Positions 39,385-49,019 of a stretch of 64,000 bases of DNA are shown piece by piece (the first letter of the stretch is position 1; each line of letters opens with the position of its first letter). The position numbers were made by a program, and so were the translations under genes. Under the pieces are notes generated by a model. That model did not search any database. It was not told the origin of the DNA and saw nothing but the letters and a program-made list of their open reading frames with translations. Source of the DNA: Mycobacterium sp. (GTDB lineage Bacteria; Actinomycetota; Actinomycetes; Mycobacteriales; Mycobacteriaceae); contig JAGYKK010000001.1 in assembly GCA_018401645.1 (NCBI GenBank), positions 124,001-188,000 of the forward strand, given 5' to 3'.

Positions 39385-40275
39385 TTGGCTTCGGTTTGCG
39401 GCGTGCGCACCAGCACTGCTCGGGTCGAAGGCGTCGCGAAGTCCGTCGCCGGTGAGGTTGGCGCACATCAGAATCAGCACCAGCACACCGGCCGGGAAGA
39501 GGAAAACCCACGGGAAGGTGGTGGCCGATTTCGTTCCGTCGGCGATCAGGGTGCCCAGTGAGACGTCCGGTGGTTGCACACCGAACCCCAGGAAACTTAA
39601 ACCGGTTTCGGCCAGGATCGCCCCGCCGACCATCAGGGCGGTGTCGATGATGAGGATCGAGGCCACGTTCGGCAGGATGTGGCGGGCGATGATCGTGCGA
39701 TTCGGTACGCCCATATACCTGGCGGCCTGAACGTATTCGCGTTCCCGGAGGCTCATCGTCAGGCCGCGCACCATCCGTGAACTGATCATCCAACTGAAGC
39801 CGGCCAGCAGCACGATCAGCAGGGCGATGTTGGCCGAGTTCTTGGTCCGTGGCGTGATGATCGCGATCAGGATGAAGCTGGGCACCACCAGCAGCAGGTC
39901 CACGATCCATCAGGGCGCGGTCGCGCCAGCCGAAAGTACCCGGCGATCGGGTGCCTACCGTTGCGGCGATCAGCGTCGAGATCACGCGATGCAGATGATC
40001 AGCATCGACTTCTGCATCCCGCGGAGAACCTGAGCCAGGATGTCCTGTCCCAGGGGCGCTGCGCTCCGTCCCTCCTCCACTCCGTCGTTCGAGTAGGAGT
40101 AGGGCAACAGTGGTACACGTGCAGCTGATGAAATTGTGATCACCAGCGCGGCTTCAGTGGTGGCGACCTGGCCAACCCTGTTGCGCGCTGAATCGCCGCC
40201 ACTTACCCAAGCCGTCCGCTGGTGGAACCTGCCCAAATCGACGGCGCCTGCATCGACCACCGGTGCGCCGGTCAC
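39385..40275 (-). pseudogene. oppC: Oligopeptide ABC transporter permease OppC, frameshifted
   Basis: The start is GTG 40275, overlapping the oppB stop by 3 nt. The N-terminal frame reads VPLLPYSYSND and ALGQD-like PLGQDILAQVLRGMQKS; the next frame has MISTLIAATVGT and FGWRDRALM; the third frame, from about 39903, is the good permease body: VDLLLVVPSFILIAII, the EAA-type loop REREYVQAARYMGVPNRTIIARHILPNV and GLSFLGFGVQPP. The segment between the first helix and GQDIL is about 15 residues short. The protein would be the second membrane subunit of the peptide importer. Its exact 3' end is unclear because a shift near 39400 hides the natural stop. Confidence 0.7.
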
Positions 40276-41249
40276 CGCACCCGCACCCGCGGATCGAGGA
40301 CGGCGTAGATCACATCGGAGAGCAGGCCGGCCAGTAGCACCACCGCGCCGGAGAACAGCGTGATCGCGGCGACGATGTTGGTGTCCTGGGTGGAGATGCC
40401 CTGCACCACCCACTCACCCATGCCGTGCCAGCCGAAGATCTTCTCCACGAACACCGCCCCGGTGACCAGGCCGGCGACGCTGTAGGCGAACAGTGTCGCC
40501 ATCGGGATCAGGGCGGTGCGCAGGCCGTGCTTGAACAGGGCCTGGCGACGGGTGAGGCCCTTGGCGCGGGCGGTGCGGATGAAGTCCTGGCCCAGCACGT
40601 CGAGCATGGCGTTGCGCTGATACCGGCTGTAGCCGGCGATCGCCATCAGCGCCAGGGTCAGCGTCGGCAGCACGAGATGCTGGGCGCGGTCGACGAATCG
40701 ATTCCAGCCCCCGCCCACGGCGTCCGGCGACGTCTCTCCGGTGAATTCGAACAGTTGCACGCCCAGCACCGAATTGATCTGTAACGCGATCAGGATCAGC
40801 AGGCCGGCCAGGACGAACGTGGGCGTGCTGATGATCAGCAGCGATATCCCGGTGATCACCCGGTCCGACATCCGGTACTGCCGCACCGCGCCCCACGCCC
40901 CGACCAGTACCCCGATCACCGTGCCGAGCACCGAGCCGATCACCAGCAGTCGCAGGCTCACGCCGATACGCCGCCACAGTTCGTCGGAGACCGGTTGACC
41001 GGTGACCGTGGTGCCGAAGTCGCCGCGCACCGCACCCGACGCCCAGTGGGCGTAGCGCAGCGGTATCGGCTTGTTCAGATCGAGTTCGGCGGCCTTGGCG
41101 TCGATCACCGCCTGCGGCGGACGTGGATTGCGCTGCAGCAGGCTGTTCAGCGGGGTGAAGGTCAACGACGTCAGGGTGAACGTCAGGAACGAGGCCAACG
41201 CCAGCAACGCGACGTAGTTGAGCGCTCGGCGTGCCAGGAACCGCGTCAT
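40272..41249 (-). CDS. oppB: Oligopeptide ABC transporter permease OppB
   Basis: A 325-residue DppB-type permease with six helices. I chose Met 41249 (MTRFLARRALNYVALLALASFLTF) since it starts the first helix; upstream codons are in frame but not family-like. The GDFGTTVTGQPV periplasmic segment and the cytoplasmic EAA loop YQRNAMLDVLGQDFIRTARAKGLTRRQALFKHGLR are clear. It pairs with OppC to form the peptide channel. It is the first gene of the opp operon and its stop overlaps the oppC start. The divergent canA gene begins 126 bp away. Confidence 0.92.
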   Translation of the reverse strand: MTRFLARRALNYVALLALASFLTFTLTSLTFTPLNSLLQRNPRPPQAVIDAKAAELDLNKPIPLRYAHWASGAVRGDFGTTVTGQPVSDELWRRIGVSLRLLVIGSVLGTVIGVLVGAWGAVRQYRMSDRVITGISLLIISTPTFVLAGLLILIALQINSVLGVQLFEFTGETSPDAVGGGWNRFVDRAQHLVLPTLTLALMAIAGYSRYQRNAMLDVLGQDFIRTARAKGLTRRQALFKHGLRTALIPMATLFAYSVAGLVTGAVFVEKIFGWHGMGEWVVQGISTQDTNIVAAITLFSGAVVLLAGLLSDVIYAVLDPRVRVR

Positions 41250-41317
41250 CGGCGGCACCGTGGCGGTCGAGGCATGCAGCACAGGGTAGTGCCGCAGTTG
41301 TCGATACCATCGCCGTG

Positions 41318-41359
41318 ACTCGAACATCGGTACTCGAACATCGGTACTCGAACAATCGA
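41318..41359. repeat. Three tandem 14-bp repeats upstream of canA
   Basis: ACTCGAACATCGGT occurs exactly twice (41318-41331 and 41332-41345) and a third time as ACTCGAACAATCGA (41346-41359). The array sits in the 125-bp oppB-canA divergent gap and ends 15 bp before the canA start, just before its Shine-Dalgarno sequence. It is either a regulator binding array or a recent slippage product. Confidence 0.6.
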
Positions 41360-41374
41360 TAAAGGGAGAAAGCC

Positions 41375-41866
41375 TTGAGCGTCACCGACACCTACCTGGC
41401 CAACAATGCCGAATACGCGAAAACCTTCGCCGGCCCACTGCCGTTGCCGCCGAGCAAGCAGGTGGCCGTCCTCGCGTGCATGGACGCCCGGATGAACGTC
41501 TACGGCATCCTCGGCTTGGCCGAGGGCGAGGCGCACGTGATCCGCAACGCCGGCGGTGTGGTCACCGATGACGAGATCCGCTCGCTGGCTATCAGTCAGC
41601 GACTGCTGGGCACCCGCGAGATCATCCTGATCCACCACACCGACTGCGGAATGCTGACCTTCACCGACGACGACTTCAAGGCCGCGATTCAGACCGAGAC
41701 CGGTATCAAGCCGCAGTGGGCGGCCGAGGCGTTCGGCGACGTCGAGGAGGATGTCCGCCAGTCGCTGCGACGGATCGAGAGCAGTCCCTTCGTCGTGCTG
41801 CACACCTCGCTGCGCGGCTTCGTCTTCGACGTGGCGACCGGCAGGCTCAACGAGGTCACGCTGTAA
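41375..41866 (+). CDS. canA: Beta-carbonic anhydrase CanA
   Basis: A 163-residue beta-class carbonic anhydrase like Rv1284. Zinc ligands are C35, H88 and C91, with the D37-R39 dyad in ACMDARM, so the type I active site is complete. It interconverts CO2 and bicarbonate in the cytoplasm. The start is TTG at 41375, supported by an AGGGAGAAAG ribosome binding site 5 nt upstream. It is followed 95 bp later by cysD on the same strand; the Rv1284-1286 order is conserved. Confidence 0.95.
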   Translation: MSVTDTYLANNAEYAKTFAGPLPLPPSKQVAVLACMDARMNVYGILGLAEGEAHVIRNAGGVVTDDEIRSLAISQRLLGTREIILIHHTDCGMLTFTDDDFKAAIQTETGIKPQWAAEAFGDVEEDVRQSLRRIESSPFVVLHTSLRGFVFDVATGRLNEVTL

Positions 41867-41961
41867 CTGCCCGGGCCGCGTTGACGATGCCACCCTGCGC
41901 ACGCTATTTTTCGTTCTACCCGGTAAAGCCGGTCAAACCTACCAACTTTACGAGGAAATAC

Positions 41962-42891
41962 ATGGTCGAGGCCGGTACTCAGCCCCCGAAGGCCGGGCGC
42001 TACGAGCTCAGTCAACTGCGCTCGCTGGAGGCCGAGGCGATCCACATCATCCGCGAGGTCGCCGCCGAGTTCGAGAAACCGGTTCTGCTGTTCTCCGGCG
42101 GCAAGGACTCGATCGTCATGCTGCACCTGGCGATCAAGGCGTTCGCACCCGGACGGCTGCCGTTTCCGGTGATGCACGTCGACACCGGGCACAACTTCGA
42201 CGAGGTGATCGCCACCCGCGACGAACTGGTCGCCCACCACGGGGTGCGGTTGGTCGTGGCCAGTGTGCAGCAGGACATCGACGCCGGCCGGGTGGTCGAC
42301 AGTGGGCCCTCGCGCAATCCGCTGCAAACCGTCACGCTGCTGCGGGCCATCGCCGAGAACAAGTTCGACGCCGCGTTCGGCGGGGCGCGCCGCGACGAGG
42401 AGAAGGCCCGGGCCAAGGAACGGGTGTTCAGCTTCCGCGACGAGTTCGGCCAGTGGGACCCCAAGGCGCAGCGCCCGGAACTGTGGAACCTCTACAACGG
42501 CCGCCACCGCAAGGGCGAGCACATCCGGGTGTTCCCACTGTCGAACTGGACCGAATACGACATCTGGGCCTACATCGGCGCCGAGGGCATCGCACTGCCC
42601 GGTATCTACTACGCCCACACCCGGGAAGTATTCCGCCGCGACGGCATGCTGCTGGCGGTGCACGAGTTCATGCAACCGGCCGCAGGGGAGGAGGTGTTCG
42701 AGACCTCGGTGCGGTTCCGCACCGTCGGTGACGTCACCTGCACCGGGTGCGTGGAATCCGACGCCGTCACCGTCGATGAGGTGATCGCCGAGACCGCGCT
42801 GTCGCGGCTCACCGAGCGCGGCGCCACCCGCGCCGACGACCGGATCTCCGAAGCCGGGATGGAAGACCGCAAGCGGGAAGGCTACTTCTGA
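41962..42891 (+). CDS. cysD: Sulfate adenylyltransferase subunit 2 CysD
   Basis: A 309-residue N-type ATP pyrophosphatase that adenylates sulfate with ATP to give APS. The PP-loop SGGKDS is at 45-50 and the conserved GGARRDEEKARAKERVFSFRD follows. Met 41962 was chosen because it has an ACGAGGAAA ribosome binding site and starts the conserved region; the frame is open further upstream through canA. Its stop overlaps the first base of cysNC, giving tight coupling to its GTPase partner. Confidence 0.96.
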   Translation: MVEAGTQPPKAGRYELSQLRSLEAEAIHIIREVAAEFEKPVLLFSGGKDSIVMLHLAIKAFAPGRLPFPVMHVDTGHNFDEVIATRDELVAHHGVRLVVASVQQDIDAGRVVDSGPSRNPLQTVTLLRAIAENKFDAAFGGARRDEEKARAKERVFSFRDEFGQWDPKAQRPELWNLYNGRHRKGEHIRVFPLSNWTEYDIWAYIGAEGIALPGIYYAHTREVFRRDGMLLAVHEFMQPAAGEEVFETSVRFRTVGDVTCTGCVESDAVTVDEVIAETALSRLTERGATRADDRISEAGMEDRKREGYF

Positions 42892-44771
42892 TGCCAGAAA
42901 CCACGTCCCTCATCGTTCCCGGACAGACCCTGCTGCGCCTGGCCACCGCCGGTTCGGTCGACGACGGCAAGTCCACCCTGATCGGCCGCCTGCTGTATGA
43001 CTCCAAGGCCGTGATGGAGGACCAATTGGCGGCCGTGGAGCGCACCTCGCGGGAACGCGGCAACGAATACACCGACCTGGCACTGGTGACCGACGGCCTG
43101 CGTTCGGAACGGGAGCAGGGCATCACCATCGACGTCGCCTACCGCTATTTCGCCACGGCCAGGCGCAAATTCATCATCGCCGACACCCCCGGGCATCTGC
43201 AGTACACCCGCAACATGGTCACCGGCGCCTCCACCGCCCAGTTGGTGATCGTGCTCGTCGACGCCCGCCACGGGTTACTCGAGCAGTCCCGCCGGCACGC
43301 CTTCCTGGCCTCACTGCTGGGCGTGCAGCACATCGTGTTGGCGGTCAACAAGATGGACCTGATCGACTGGGATCAGGAGCGCTACACCTGGATTCGCGAC
43401 GAGTTCCACGCCTTCGCCGCCCGCCTGGACATCCACGACGTCACCACCATCCCGATCTCGGCACTGCACGGCGACAATGTGGTGACCAAGAGCGATAAGG
43501 CGCCCTGGTACGACGGGCCGCCGCTGCTGAGTCATCTGGAGGACGTCTATATCGCCGGTGACCGCAACCTGGTCGACGTGCGTTTTCCGGTGCAGTACGT
43601 CATCCGGCCGCAGACCCGCGAACACGCCGACCATCGCAGCTACGCCGGCACCGTCGCCAGCGGCATCATGCGACCCGGCGACGAGGTGGTGGTGCTGCCC
43701 AGCGGGAAAACCAGTCTGATCACCGCCATCGACGGGCCCGAGGGTCCGGTCACCGAGGCCTTTCCGCCGATGGCGGTCTCGATCAGCCTGGCCGATGACA
43801 TCGACATCTCCCGCGGCGACCTGCTGGCCCGTCCGCAGAATCAACCCGCCGCCACCACCGAGTTCGATGCGATGGTGTGCTGGATGGCCGACGAGGCCGC
43901 GCTGGAACCGGGCCGCGACTACGTCATCAAACACACCACCCGCACCACCCGGGTCCGGGTCACCGCGCTGGACTACCGCCTCGACGTCAACACCCTGCAC
44001 CGCGACAAGAGTGCGACCGCGCTCAAGCTCAACGAACTGGGCCGGGTGAGCCTGCGTACCCAGGTGCCGCTGCTGCTCGATGAATACACCCGCAATGCGG
44101 CCACCGGATCGTTCATCCTCATCGACCCGGACACCAACGTCACCGTCGCGGCCGGCATGGTGCGCGACACGACGCCGGTCGCCACCCGCACCGCCACGCC
44201 CAACACGGTGCGGCATCAGTCCCTGGTGACGGCGGGGGAGCGGCTGACCCGGGGTCGCACGGTGTGGTTCACCGGGTTGTCGGGATCGGGCAAGTCCTCG
44301 GTGGCGGTCCTGGCTGAGCAGAGCCTGCTCGAACACGGTTGTCCGGCCTACATTCTCGACGGCGACAACCTGCGCCACGGCCTCAACGCCGACCTCGGCT
44401 TCACGATGGCCGATCGGGCCGAGAACCTGCGCCGCCTGGCCCACGTGGCCACCCTGATGGCCGACGCCGGGCTGACCGTGCTGGTTCCGGCGATCAGCCC
44501 GATGGCCGAGCATCGCGAACTGGCCCGAACGGTCCACACCGAAGCCGGGATCGAGTTCTTCGAGGTGTTCGTCGACACCCCGTTGGCGGATTGCGAACGT
44601 CGCGACCCCAAGGGTCTCTACGCCAAGGCCCGTGCCGGTGAGATCACCCACTTCACCGGAATAGACAGCCCGTATCAGCGGCCGAAGAATCCGGACCTGC
44701 GCCTCACCCCGGAGCACACCGCCGCTCAACTCGCCGAGCAGGTCGTCGCCCTGCTGGAAGCCCAGGTATGA
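42891..44771 (+). CDS. cysNC: Bifunctional sulfate adenylyltransferase GTPase / adenylylsulfate kinase CysNC
   Basis: A 626-residue fusion. The GTPase half has G1 GSVDDGKST at 21-29, DTPGH and NKMD, and drives the unfavourable APS synthesis by CysD. The APS kinase half begins near 445, with P-loop [19 protein letters not shown] and [14 protein letters not shown], and makes PAPS. The product feeds both sulfation and reductive sulfur assimilation. The frame is intact throughout. A cysQ gene starts 10 bp downstream, completing the PAPS production and recycling set. Confidence 0.96.
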   Translation: MPETTSLIVPGQTLLRLATAGSVDDGKSTLIGRLLYDSKAVMEDQLAAVERTSRERGNEYTDLALVTDGLRSEREQGITIDVAYRYFATARRKFIIADTPGHLQYTRNMVTGASTAQLVIVLVDARHGLLEQSRRHAFLASLLGVQHIVLAVNKMDLIDWDQERYTWIRDEFHAFAARLDIHDVTTIPISALHGDNVVTKSDKAPWYDGPPLLSHLEDVYIAGDRNLVDVRFPVQYVIRPQTREHADHRSYAGTVASGIMRPGDEVVVLPSGKTSLITAIDGPEGPVTEAFPPMAVSISLADDIDISRGDLLARPQNQPAATTEFDAMVCWMADEAALEPGRDYVIKHTTRTTRVRVTALDYRLDVNTLHRDKSATALKLNELGRVSLRTQVPLLLDEYTRNAATGSFILIDPDTNVTVAAGMVRDTTPVATRTATPNTVRHQSLVTAGERLTRGRTVWFTGLSGSGKSSVAVLAEQSLLEHGCPAYILDGDNLRHGLNADLGFTMADRAENLRRLAHVATLMADAGLTVLVPAISPMAEHRELARTVHTEAGIEFFEVFVDTPLADCERRDPKGLYAKARAGEITHFTGIDSPYQRPKNPDLRLTPEHTAAQLAEQVVALLEAQV

Positions 44772-44781
44772 AAGACCGGCC

Positions 44782-45511
44782 GTGAACGATCATGAATTGG
44801 CCGCCGCGCTGGCCGCCGAGGCCGGCCGACTGCTGCTCGACGTGCGCACCGAATTCGCCGACGCGCCGTCCGAAGAACGCAAGGCCGCGGGCGACATGCG
44901 TTCCCACGACTTCCTGATCGCGCGATTGGCGGCCGCGCGCCCCGGCGACGTGGTGCTCTCCGAGGAGGGCGCCGATGATCCGATCCGACTGCGCAGCGAC
45001 CGGGTCTGGATCGTCGACCCCCTCGACGGCACTCGTGAGTTCGCCGAGCCCGGACGTGCGGACTGGGCGGTGCACGTCGCGCTATGGTCGGGCGGTGAAC
45101 TGATCGCGGGGGCGGTGGCACTGCCCGCTCGAGGCGTGACGCTGGCGACACCGCAGGTGCCGCCACTGCCGCCGGCACGTGGCGGTGCCGCGCATCGTGG
45201 TCTCGCGCACCCGTCCGCCCGCAGTTGCGTTGCGGGTCCGAGCGGCCCTAGGTGCCACGCTGGTCGAGATGGGCTCGGCGGGGGCGAAAGTCGCCGCGGT
45301 GGTGCAGGGCGACGCCGAGGTATATGTACACGCCGGCGGGCAGTACGAGTGGGATTCGGCGGCGCCGGTTGCCGTGGCTCGCGCGGCGGGTCTGCACACC
45401 TCCCGCATCGACGGTTCGCCGCTGCGCTACAACCAATCCGAACTCCTGCTACCCGACCTGGTGGTGTGCCGACCGCAGTACGCCCAGGCCGTGCTCGCCG
45501 CCCTGCGCTAA
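44782..45511 (+). CDS. cysQ: CysQ-like 3'-phosphoadenosine 5'-phosphate phosphatase, frameshifted
   Basis: About 242 codons of an inositol monophosphatase-fold enzyme that removes the 3'-phosphate from PAP or PAPS. The first frame (GTG 44782) has LSEEGADDP and the metal-binding [10 protein letters not shown]. It fails near 45170, and the second frame continues to the stop at 45511 with [31 protein letters not shown], the second metal site [17 protein letters not shown] and [17 protein letters not shown] one-base change in the GC-rich stretch near 45165-45180 would restore it. The position directly after cysNC supports a role in controlling PAPS levels. Confidence 0.85.
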
Positions 45512-45539
45512 GGCGGTCAATACTGGCCGCGAACGGGGC

Positions 45540-45583
45540 AAAGACTTCTCCGTTACCCAGGAAAGACTTCTCTATTACCCAGA
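45540..45583. repeat. Imperfect 22-bp tandem duplication in an intergenic region
   Basis: AAAGACTTCTCCGTTACCCAGG (one of 22) is followed directly by a copy with three changes (AAAGACTTCT then CTATTACCCAGA). It lies in the 314-bp gap between cysQ and the first secreted protein. Apart from this repeat and the promoter at 45752, I see no gene or RNA in the gap; the base composition is AT-richer than the surroundings. Confidence 0.6.
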
Positions 45584-45751
45584 AAACGTTTGCTCTCAGG
45601 TCCACACCGGAGGCCCGCCGGTGCGCAGCCCAGCAATTTCAAAGTTTGTTCGCAAAATCGCAATGTGGCTCTGAACAGCGACTTCATCCGGAGAGCCGGT
45701 TCGCCACAACCCGGTTTCGGGGGACCTAAGTAACTTCTTTGCCCGAATTAC

Positions 45752-45779
45752 TTGCGCTCAGGTTTTTCTCAGCTATTGT
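45752..45779 (+). promoter_or_regulatory. Promoter of the first secreted protein with CTCAG direct repeats
   Basis: TTGCGC (45752-45757) and TATTGT (45774-45779), 16 bp apart, form a plausible -35/-10 pair. CTCAGG at 45757 and CTCAGC at 45768 are direct repeats spaced 11 bp, one helix turn, across the spacer. The same arrangement occurs at 47179. A leader of about 40 nt with GGAGGA (45814-45819) precedes the GTG at 45826. The pattern suits an OmpR-family response regulator. Confidence 0.55.
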
Positions 45780-45825
45780 CATGGAGTCAGTACTCAACTG
45801 CTTACCTTTACTCGGAGGAACTACC

Positions 45826-47051
45826 GTGCAAATCTCACTTCGTTCACACTTGATCGCGGGTACCGCCGCGGTTGTCGGGGCGAGCGCCATCGCTATGACC
45901 CCGGTGATGGGGGCTCAGTTGAGCCTGCCGTCGATCAGCACCCCGTCGGTAGCCAAGGTGGCACTTGCCGGCTTTGATAGCCCGATCAGCGAGCTTCTCG
46001 GCTCGATCATCCTCGGCGGCCAGTTGTTGTTCAACACCGACGCCCTCCCCGGGCGTAGCTGGGGCCCGACCGCGTTCGCCCAGCCCGGCATCCGCTTTCT
46101 TCCGGCCGCCTGGTGGGCCGTCCCTTGTCAATCCGACCGGAATCTACCCTCGGTGGGCCTGATCCCGCAGATCATTGACGACGCGCTGCCGATCATCTCC
46201 CCAGCTTGGTTACAACGGCTCGGATTACCTCAACGTCGCCGTCGCGGGTCTGTCTGCCGCCGGCGTCGCGCTGAGCGAGGGCGTCGGAATGCCGCGGGTG
46301 CCCTGCTCACCCGGACATCCCGGGCGCTCCTGGCTGACCCGCCAGTGGGATCAGCGCTGCCGGCACCCTGGCACTCGGTGCCGGCGCCTACGTGCTCACC
46401 AACGTGGTGGCTCGGGCACAGCCGTGATCGACGTGGTAGTGGGCTCGCTGCCCACTCTGCTCGGCGCCACCTTGGCGCAGATCAGCCTGGTGGTGGCGCG
46501 CTCTATCAGGTCGTCACCGACACGTTCGCCGCAACCACCTTCGAGGTTGAACGCCGTGTCGACGGGATCTTCGGCGCCACCGGCGTCCCGGGAACGATCC
46601 TGAACCTCACCATCGGCGCGGGCCAGCAGGTCGCCCCGATTACTGCGTTCAACCCCGTCACCGGTGAATACACGCCTTCCGACGCATTCGTGCCCAGCAC
46701 TCGTACCCTAGTTCAGGGCGCGGTGAAGAGTCGCCGGTGCGCTGACGGTGACGCTCCCGCTCTGCCGCTACCGCGGCGGCTGAAGCTCCGGCGGCATCGG
46801 CGGCGTCCGCTCGCTCGGCGGCGTCTGTCCGTGCGGACGTGGCCGAGGCGGCTCCGGCTGAGGCTGCGACTGGCGGCGACAGCAGCGAGGCGGCTCCAGT
46901 CGGCGACAGCACCGAGGCGGCTCCGGCCGCTGAGGCTGCCCCGCTGCCGAAGCAGCCCCGGCTGCCGAAGCAGCTCCGGCTGCTGAGGCTGCGGCGGAGA
47001 AGCCGGCTCGCAAGGCAGCTCGCGCAGCGCGGCGCGGCCGCACGCGGCTAG
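45826..47051 (+). pseudogene. Secreted Ala-rich protein with low-complexity tail, frameshifted
   Basis: The GTG at 45826, with GGAGGA six bases before it, starts a signal peptide (SLRSHLIAGTAAVVGASAIAMTP). Then come KVALAGFDSPISELLGSIILGGQLLFNTDALPG and, in alternating frames, QLGYNGSDYLNVAVAGLSAAGVALSEG, DVVVGSLPTLLGATLAQISLVV, YQVVTDTFAATTFEVE and IFGATGVPGTILNLTIGAG. The C-terminal part from about 46740 is a tail of AEAAP-type units that changes frame repeatedly before a basic end. Each piece is good, so an intact gene of about 400 codons is implied. Proteins of this type are found in slow-growing and environmental mycobacteria; no function is known to me. The tail would be unstructured and might span the envelope. 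Confidence 0.6.
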
Positions 47052-47081
47052 TCAGCGCACGAAGCGCAGAATACGTAGCGC

Positions 47082-47128
47082 AGCAGCAAACACGGCGCCC
47101 TCCGTTCGCGGAGGGGCACCGTGCTGCT
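47082..47128 (+). terminator. Strong hairpin terminator after the first secreted protein
   Basis: Three nested stems pair in order: AGCAG with CTGCT, CACGG with CCGTG, and CCCTCCG with CGGAGGG around a TTCG loop (47098-47115). The hairpin starts 31 bp after the stop at 47051 and precedes the next promoter at 47179. It lacks a T-run, which is normal for mycobacterial terminators. Confidence 0.6.
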
Positions 47129-47178
47129 CGGGGTCGGCCAGCGCAAGAAAATTGGGGCGTCTGGTCAGCGGTTTCCGG

Positions 47179-47206
47179 TTGCGCTCAGGTTTTTCTCAGG
47201 TATAGT
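47179..47206 (+). promoter_or_regulatory. Promoter of the second secreted protein with CTCAG direct repeats
   Basis: TTGCGC (47179-47184) and TATAGT (47201-47206) are 16 bp apart, with CTCAGG at 47184 and again at 47195, 11 bp apart. Over 25 bp it differs from the promoter at 45752 at one base up to the -10. AGGAGG at 47209-47214 is the likely ribosome binding site for the GTG at 47227. Confidence 0.55.
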
Positions 47207-47226
47207 TCAGGAGGATCGGGAAGGCG

Positions 47227-48588
47227 GTGAGGCGCGTGCGTGGAGTAATCGGACCTATTTTGACGACCGGGGTGTCTCTGGTGACCGCTGGCATCGTCGT
47301 CGCCAATCCGATCGTGGCACCGCGGGCCGACATCGCGATCCCGGCCGTGCAACTGTCGTCCGGTAATTCCGAGACCATCGGAATGCTGGATCAGGCCTTC
47401 CTCGACGCCATCGCCCCCGGCCCCGCGGGGTCGAGCAACCCCTTCTCAGTTCTCAAGCAACTGATCACCGGACTGGCCTCCGACGCCACCTCGCTGGGCA
47501 GGAACGCGATGGTCGACGCCTTCGTGGCCGGCGTCGCCGCGGTATCCCAGCCCGAGTTGACCGCGTCCTCCTACCCCTACATCGCTGCCCCCGTATTCGC
47601 TCCCGCCAGCATTCCCCCGGGCGGTTTCGGGGCAGGCCTGCCGGCAAGGATCGATTCGGGTATGTCCGGCCCGGTCATCGTCACGCCGATTCCCACCGCT
47701 GCCGATATCTCCGATGCGCTGAGCGGTCCCGGCTTCGCCGTGGATGGACTTGTGGCTCCGGTGGTGCGGGATCTCGTGAGCAGCATCGTCGCCGATGTCG
47801 AGTATGTGGGCAACGGTCTCGTCGCTGCGGCCTTCGCCGCCGGTGCCCTGGTGGCCTACCAGCCGATCCTGATCGCCAAAACCCTGACCGCGCTGGTCAA
47901 CGGCGACTTCGAGGGTGCGTTGAGCAATGCCGTCAAGGTGGTGGTAGCTCCGCTCGGCCCGCCGGCAATGGTGTACGACACCTTGCGCAACGTTGTCATC
48001 AAGCACCTGACACCGTCGCCCCCCGCGGTGGCACCTGCCGCGGCCGCACAACCGGTCCCCGTGTCGCCGGTCTCGGTCCCCGTGTCGCCGGTCTCGGGCC
48101 CGCGGGTTTCCGCACCCGACGTCGGTGCCACCCCGGCGCCCACCGCCCGGGATGATCGCCGCCACCGAAATAACCCGGCACCGGCACTCACGCCCGACGC
48201 CGATCCAGTGCCCACCCCGGTGTCGGTTCCCGATGCTGTTGCCGTCGGGAACAGTCTCGCCGGTGCGGCCCGCAAGGCCGCCGGAGAGATCCGCGCCGCG
48301 ATCGGTGCGGCCGGTGAACGGGCTGCCCATGAAAGTTCGGCCGTCGCCGATGTCCCGGTCGCCGACGCGCTGGTCGCAGATGTCGCCGACGCGCCGGTCG
48401 CGGTTGTCGCGGACAGCGACACCCCCGGACGTTCTCCGACGGGCCCGGCAGGGCTGCCGGGCGCGGCCAGGCCGCCCGCCACCGCGGCTGACCCGCGCCG
48501 GCGGCTGCCGTCCGCTGGTCGCGGGCAGTGGCACAATCTCCCATCATGCGGATGTCGGCGAAAGCAGAATACGCCGTTCGCGCCATGA
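47227..48588 (+). CDS. Secreted Ala/Pro/Val-rich protein of unknown function
   Basis: An exported protein of up to 453 residues. Signal peptide: [20 protein letters not shown] followed by [10 protein letters not shown] helical domain (about 50-265) contains [25 protein letters not shown] and [34 protein letters not shown]. From about 270 a Pro/Val/Ala-rich tail carries repeats such as [15 protein letters not shown] and [20 protein letters not shown]. The last 30 or so residues ([14 protein letters not shown]...) are probably not native: a one-base shift near 48420 gives a basic end and a stop at about 48493, before the rrf2 promoter. It shares promoter design with the neighbour at 45826 and a similar layout, so the two may be functionally linked. 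Confidence 0.6.
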   Translation: MRRVRGVIGPILTTGVSLVTAGIVVANPIVAPRADIAIPAVQLSSGNSETIGMLDQAFLDAIAPGPAGSSNPFSVLKQLITGLASDATSLGRNAMVDAFVAGVAAVSQPELTASSYPYIAAPVFAPASIPPGGFGAGLPARIDSGMSGPVIVTPIPTAADISDALSGPGFAVDGLVAPVVRDLVSSIVADVEYVGNGLVAAAFAAGALVAYQPILIAKTLTALVNGDFEGALSNAVKVVVAPLGPPAMVYDTLRNVVIKHLTPSPPAVAPAAAAQPVPVSPVSVPVSPVSGPRVSAPDVGATPAPTARDDRRHRNNPAPALTPDADPVPTPVSVPDAVAVGNSLAGAARKAAGEIRAAIGAAGERAAHESSAVADVPVADALVADVADAPVAVVADSDTPGRSPTGPAGLPGAARPPATAADPRRRLPSAGRGQWHNLPSCGCRRKQNTPFAP

Positions 48589-49019
48589 CTCCAACTGGCT
48601 ACGGTCGAGTCGGGCGTAGTAGTCAAGACCGACGACCTCGCCGCCGCCCAGGGCATTCCCGCGCAATTCCTCGTCGATATCCTTGCCGATCTGCGCGCCG
48701 ACCGACTGGTGCGAAGCCACCGCGGCCGGGACGGCGGCTACGAACTGGCCCGTCCGGCCGAGGCGATCAGCATCGCCGACGTCCTGCGCTGTATCGACGG
48801 GCCCGGCCAGGTCCGCGACATCGGGTTGGGGGATCTGCCCCATGCCGGGCCCACCGCGGCGCTCACCGATGTCTGGCGGCACTGCGGGGCAGTATGCGGG
48901 CCGTGCTGGAGAGCACTACGCTGGCCGACGTCGCCGCTGGCGCCCTGCCCGGCCACGTCGCGGCGTTGGCCGCCGATTACCTCGCCCAGGAGGACCACCG
49001 CGGACGCCGCAGTGGTTGA
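48546..49019 (+). pseudogene. Rrf2-family transcriptional regulator (Rv1287-like), two frameshifts
   Basis: Three frames join into one Rrf2 protein of about 157 residues. [14 protein letters not shown] starts at 48546; an extra base near 48592 moves the frame to [35 protein letters not shown] and [19 protein letters not shown], the winged helix and wing; another shift near 48885 gives [22 protein letters not shown] and the stop at 49019. Only one Cys (VLRCIDGP) is found where Fe-S type Rrf2 proteins have three, so an IscR-like cluster is unlikely; a CymR-like role in sulfur metabolism would fit the cys neighbours. CACAAT 9 nt upstream may be a -10 for a leaderless mRNA. It overlaps the next gene by 8 nt. 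Confidence 0.75.

Noticed and set aside
43311..44729. 472-residue minus-strand frame opposite cysNC
   Set aside because: Complement of an intact GTPase/kinase gene; no motif of its own.
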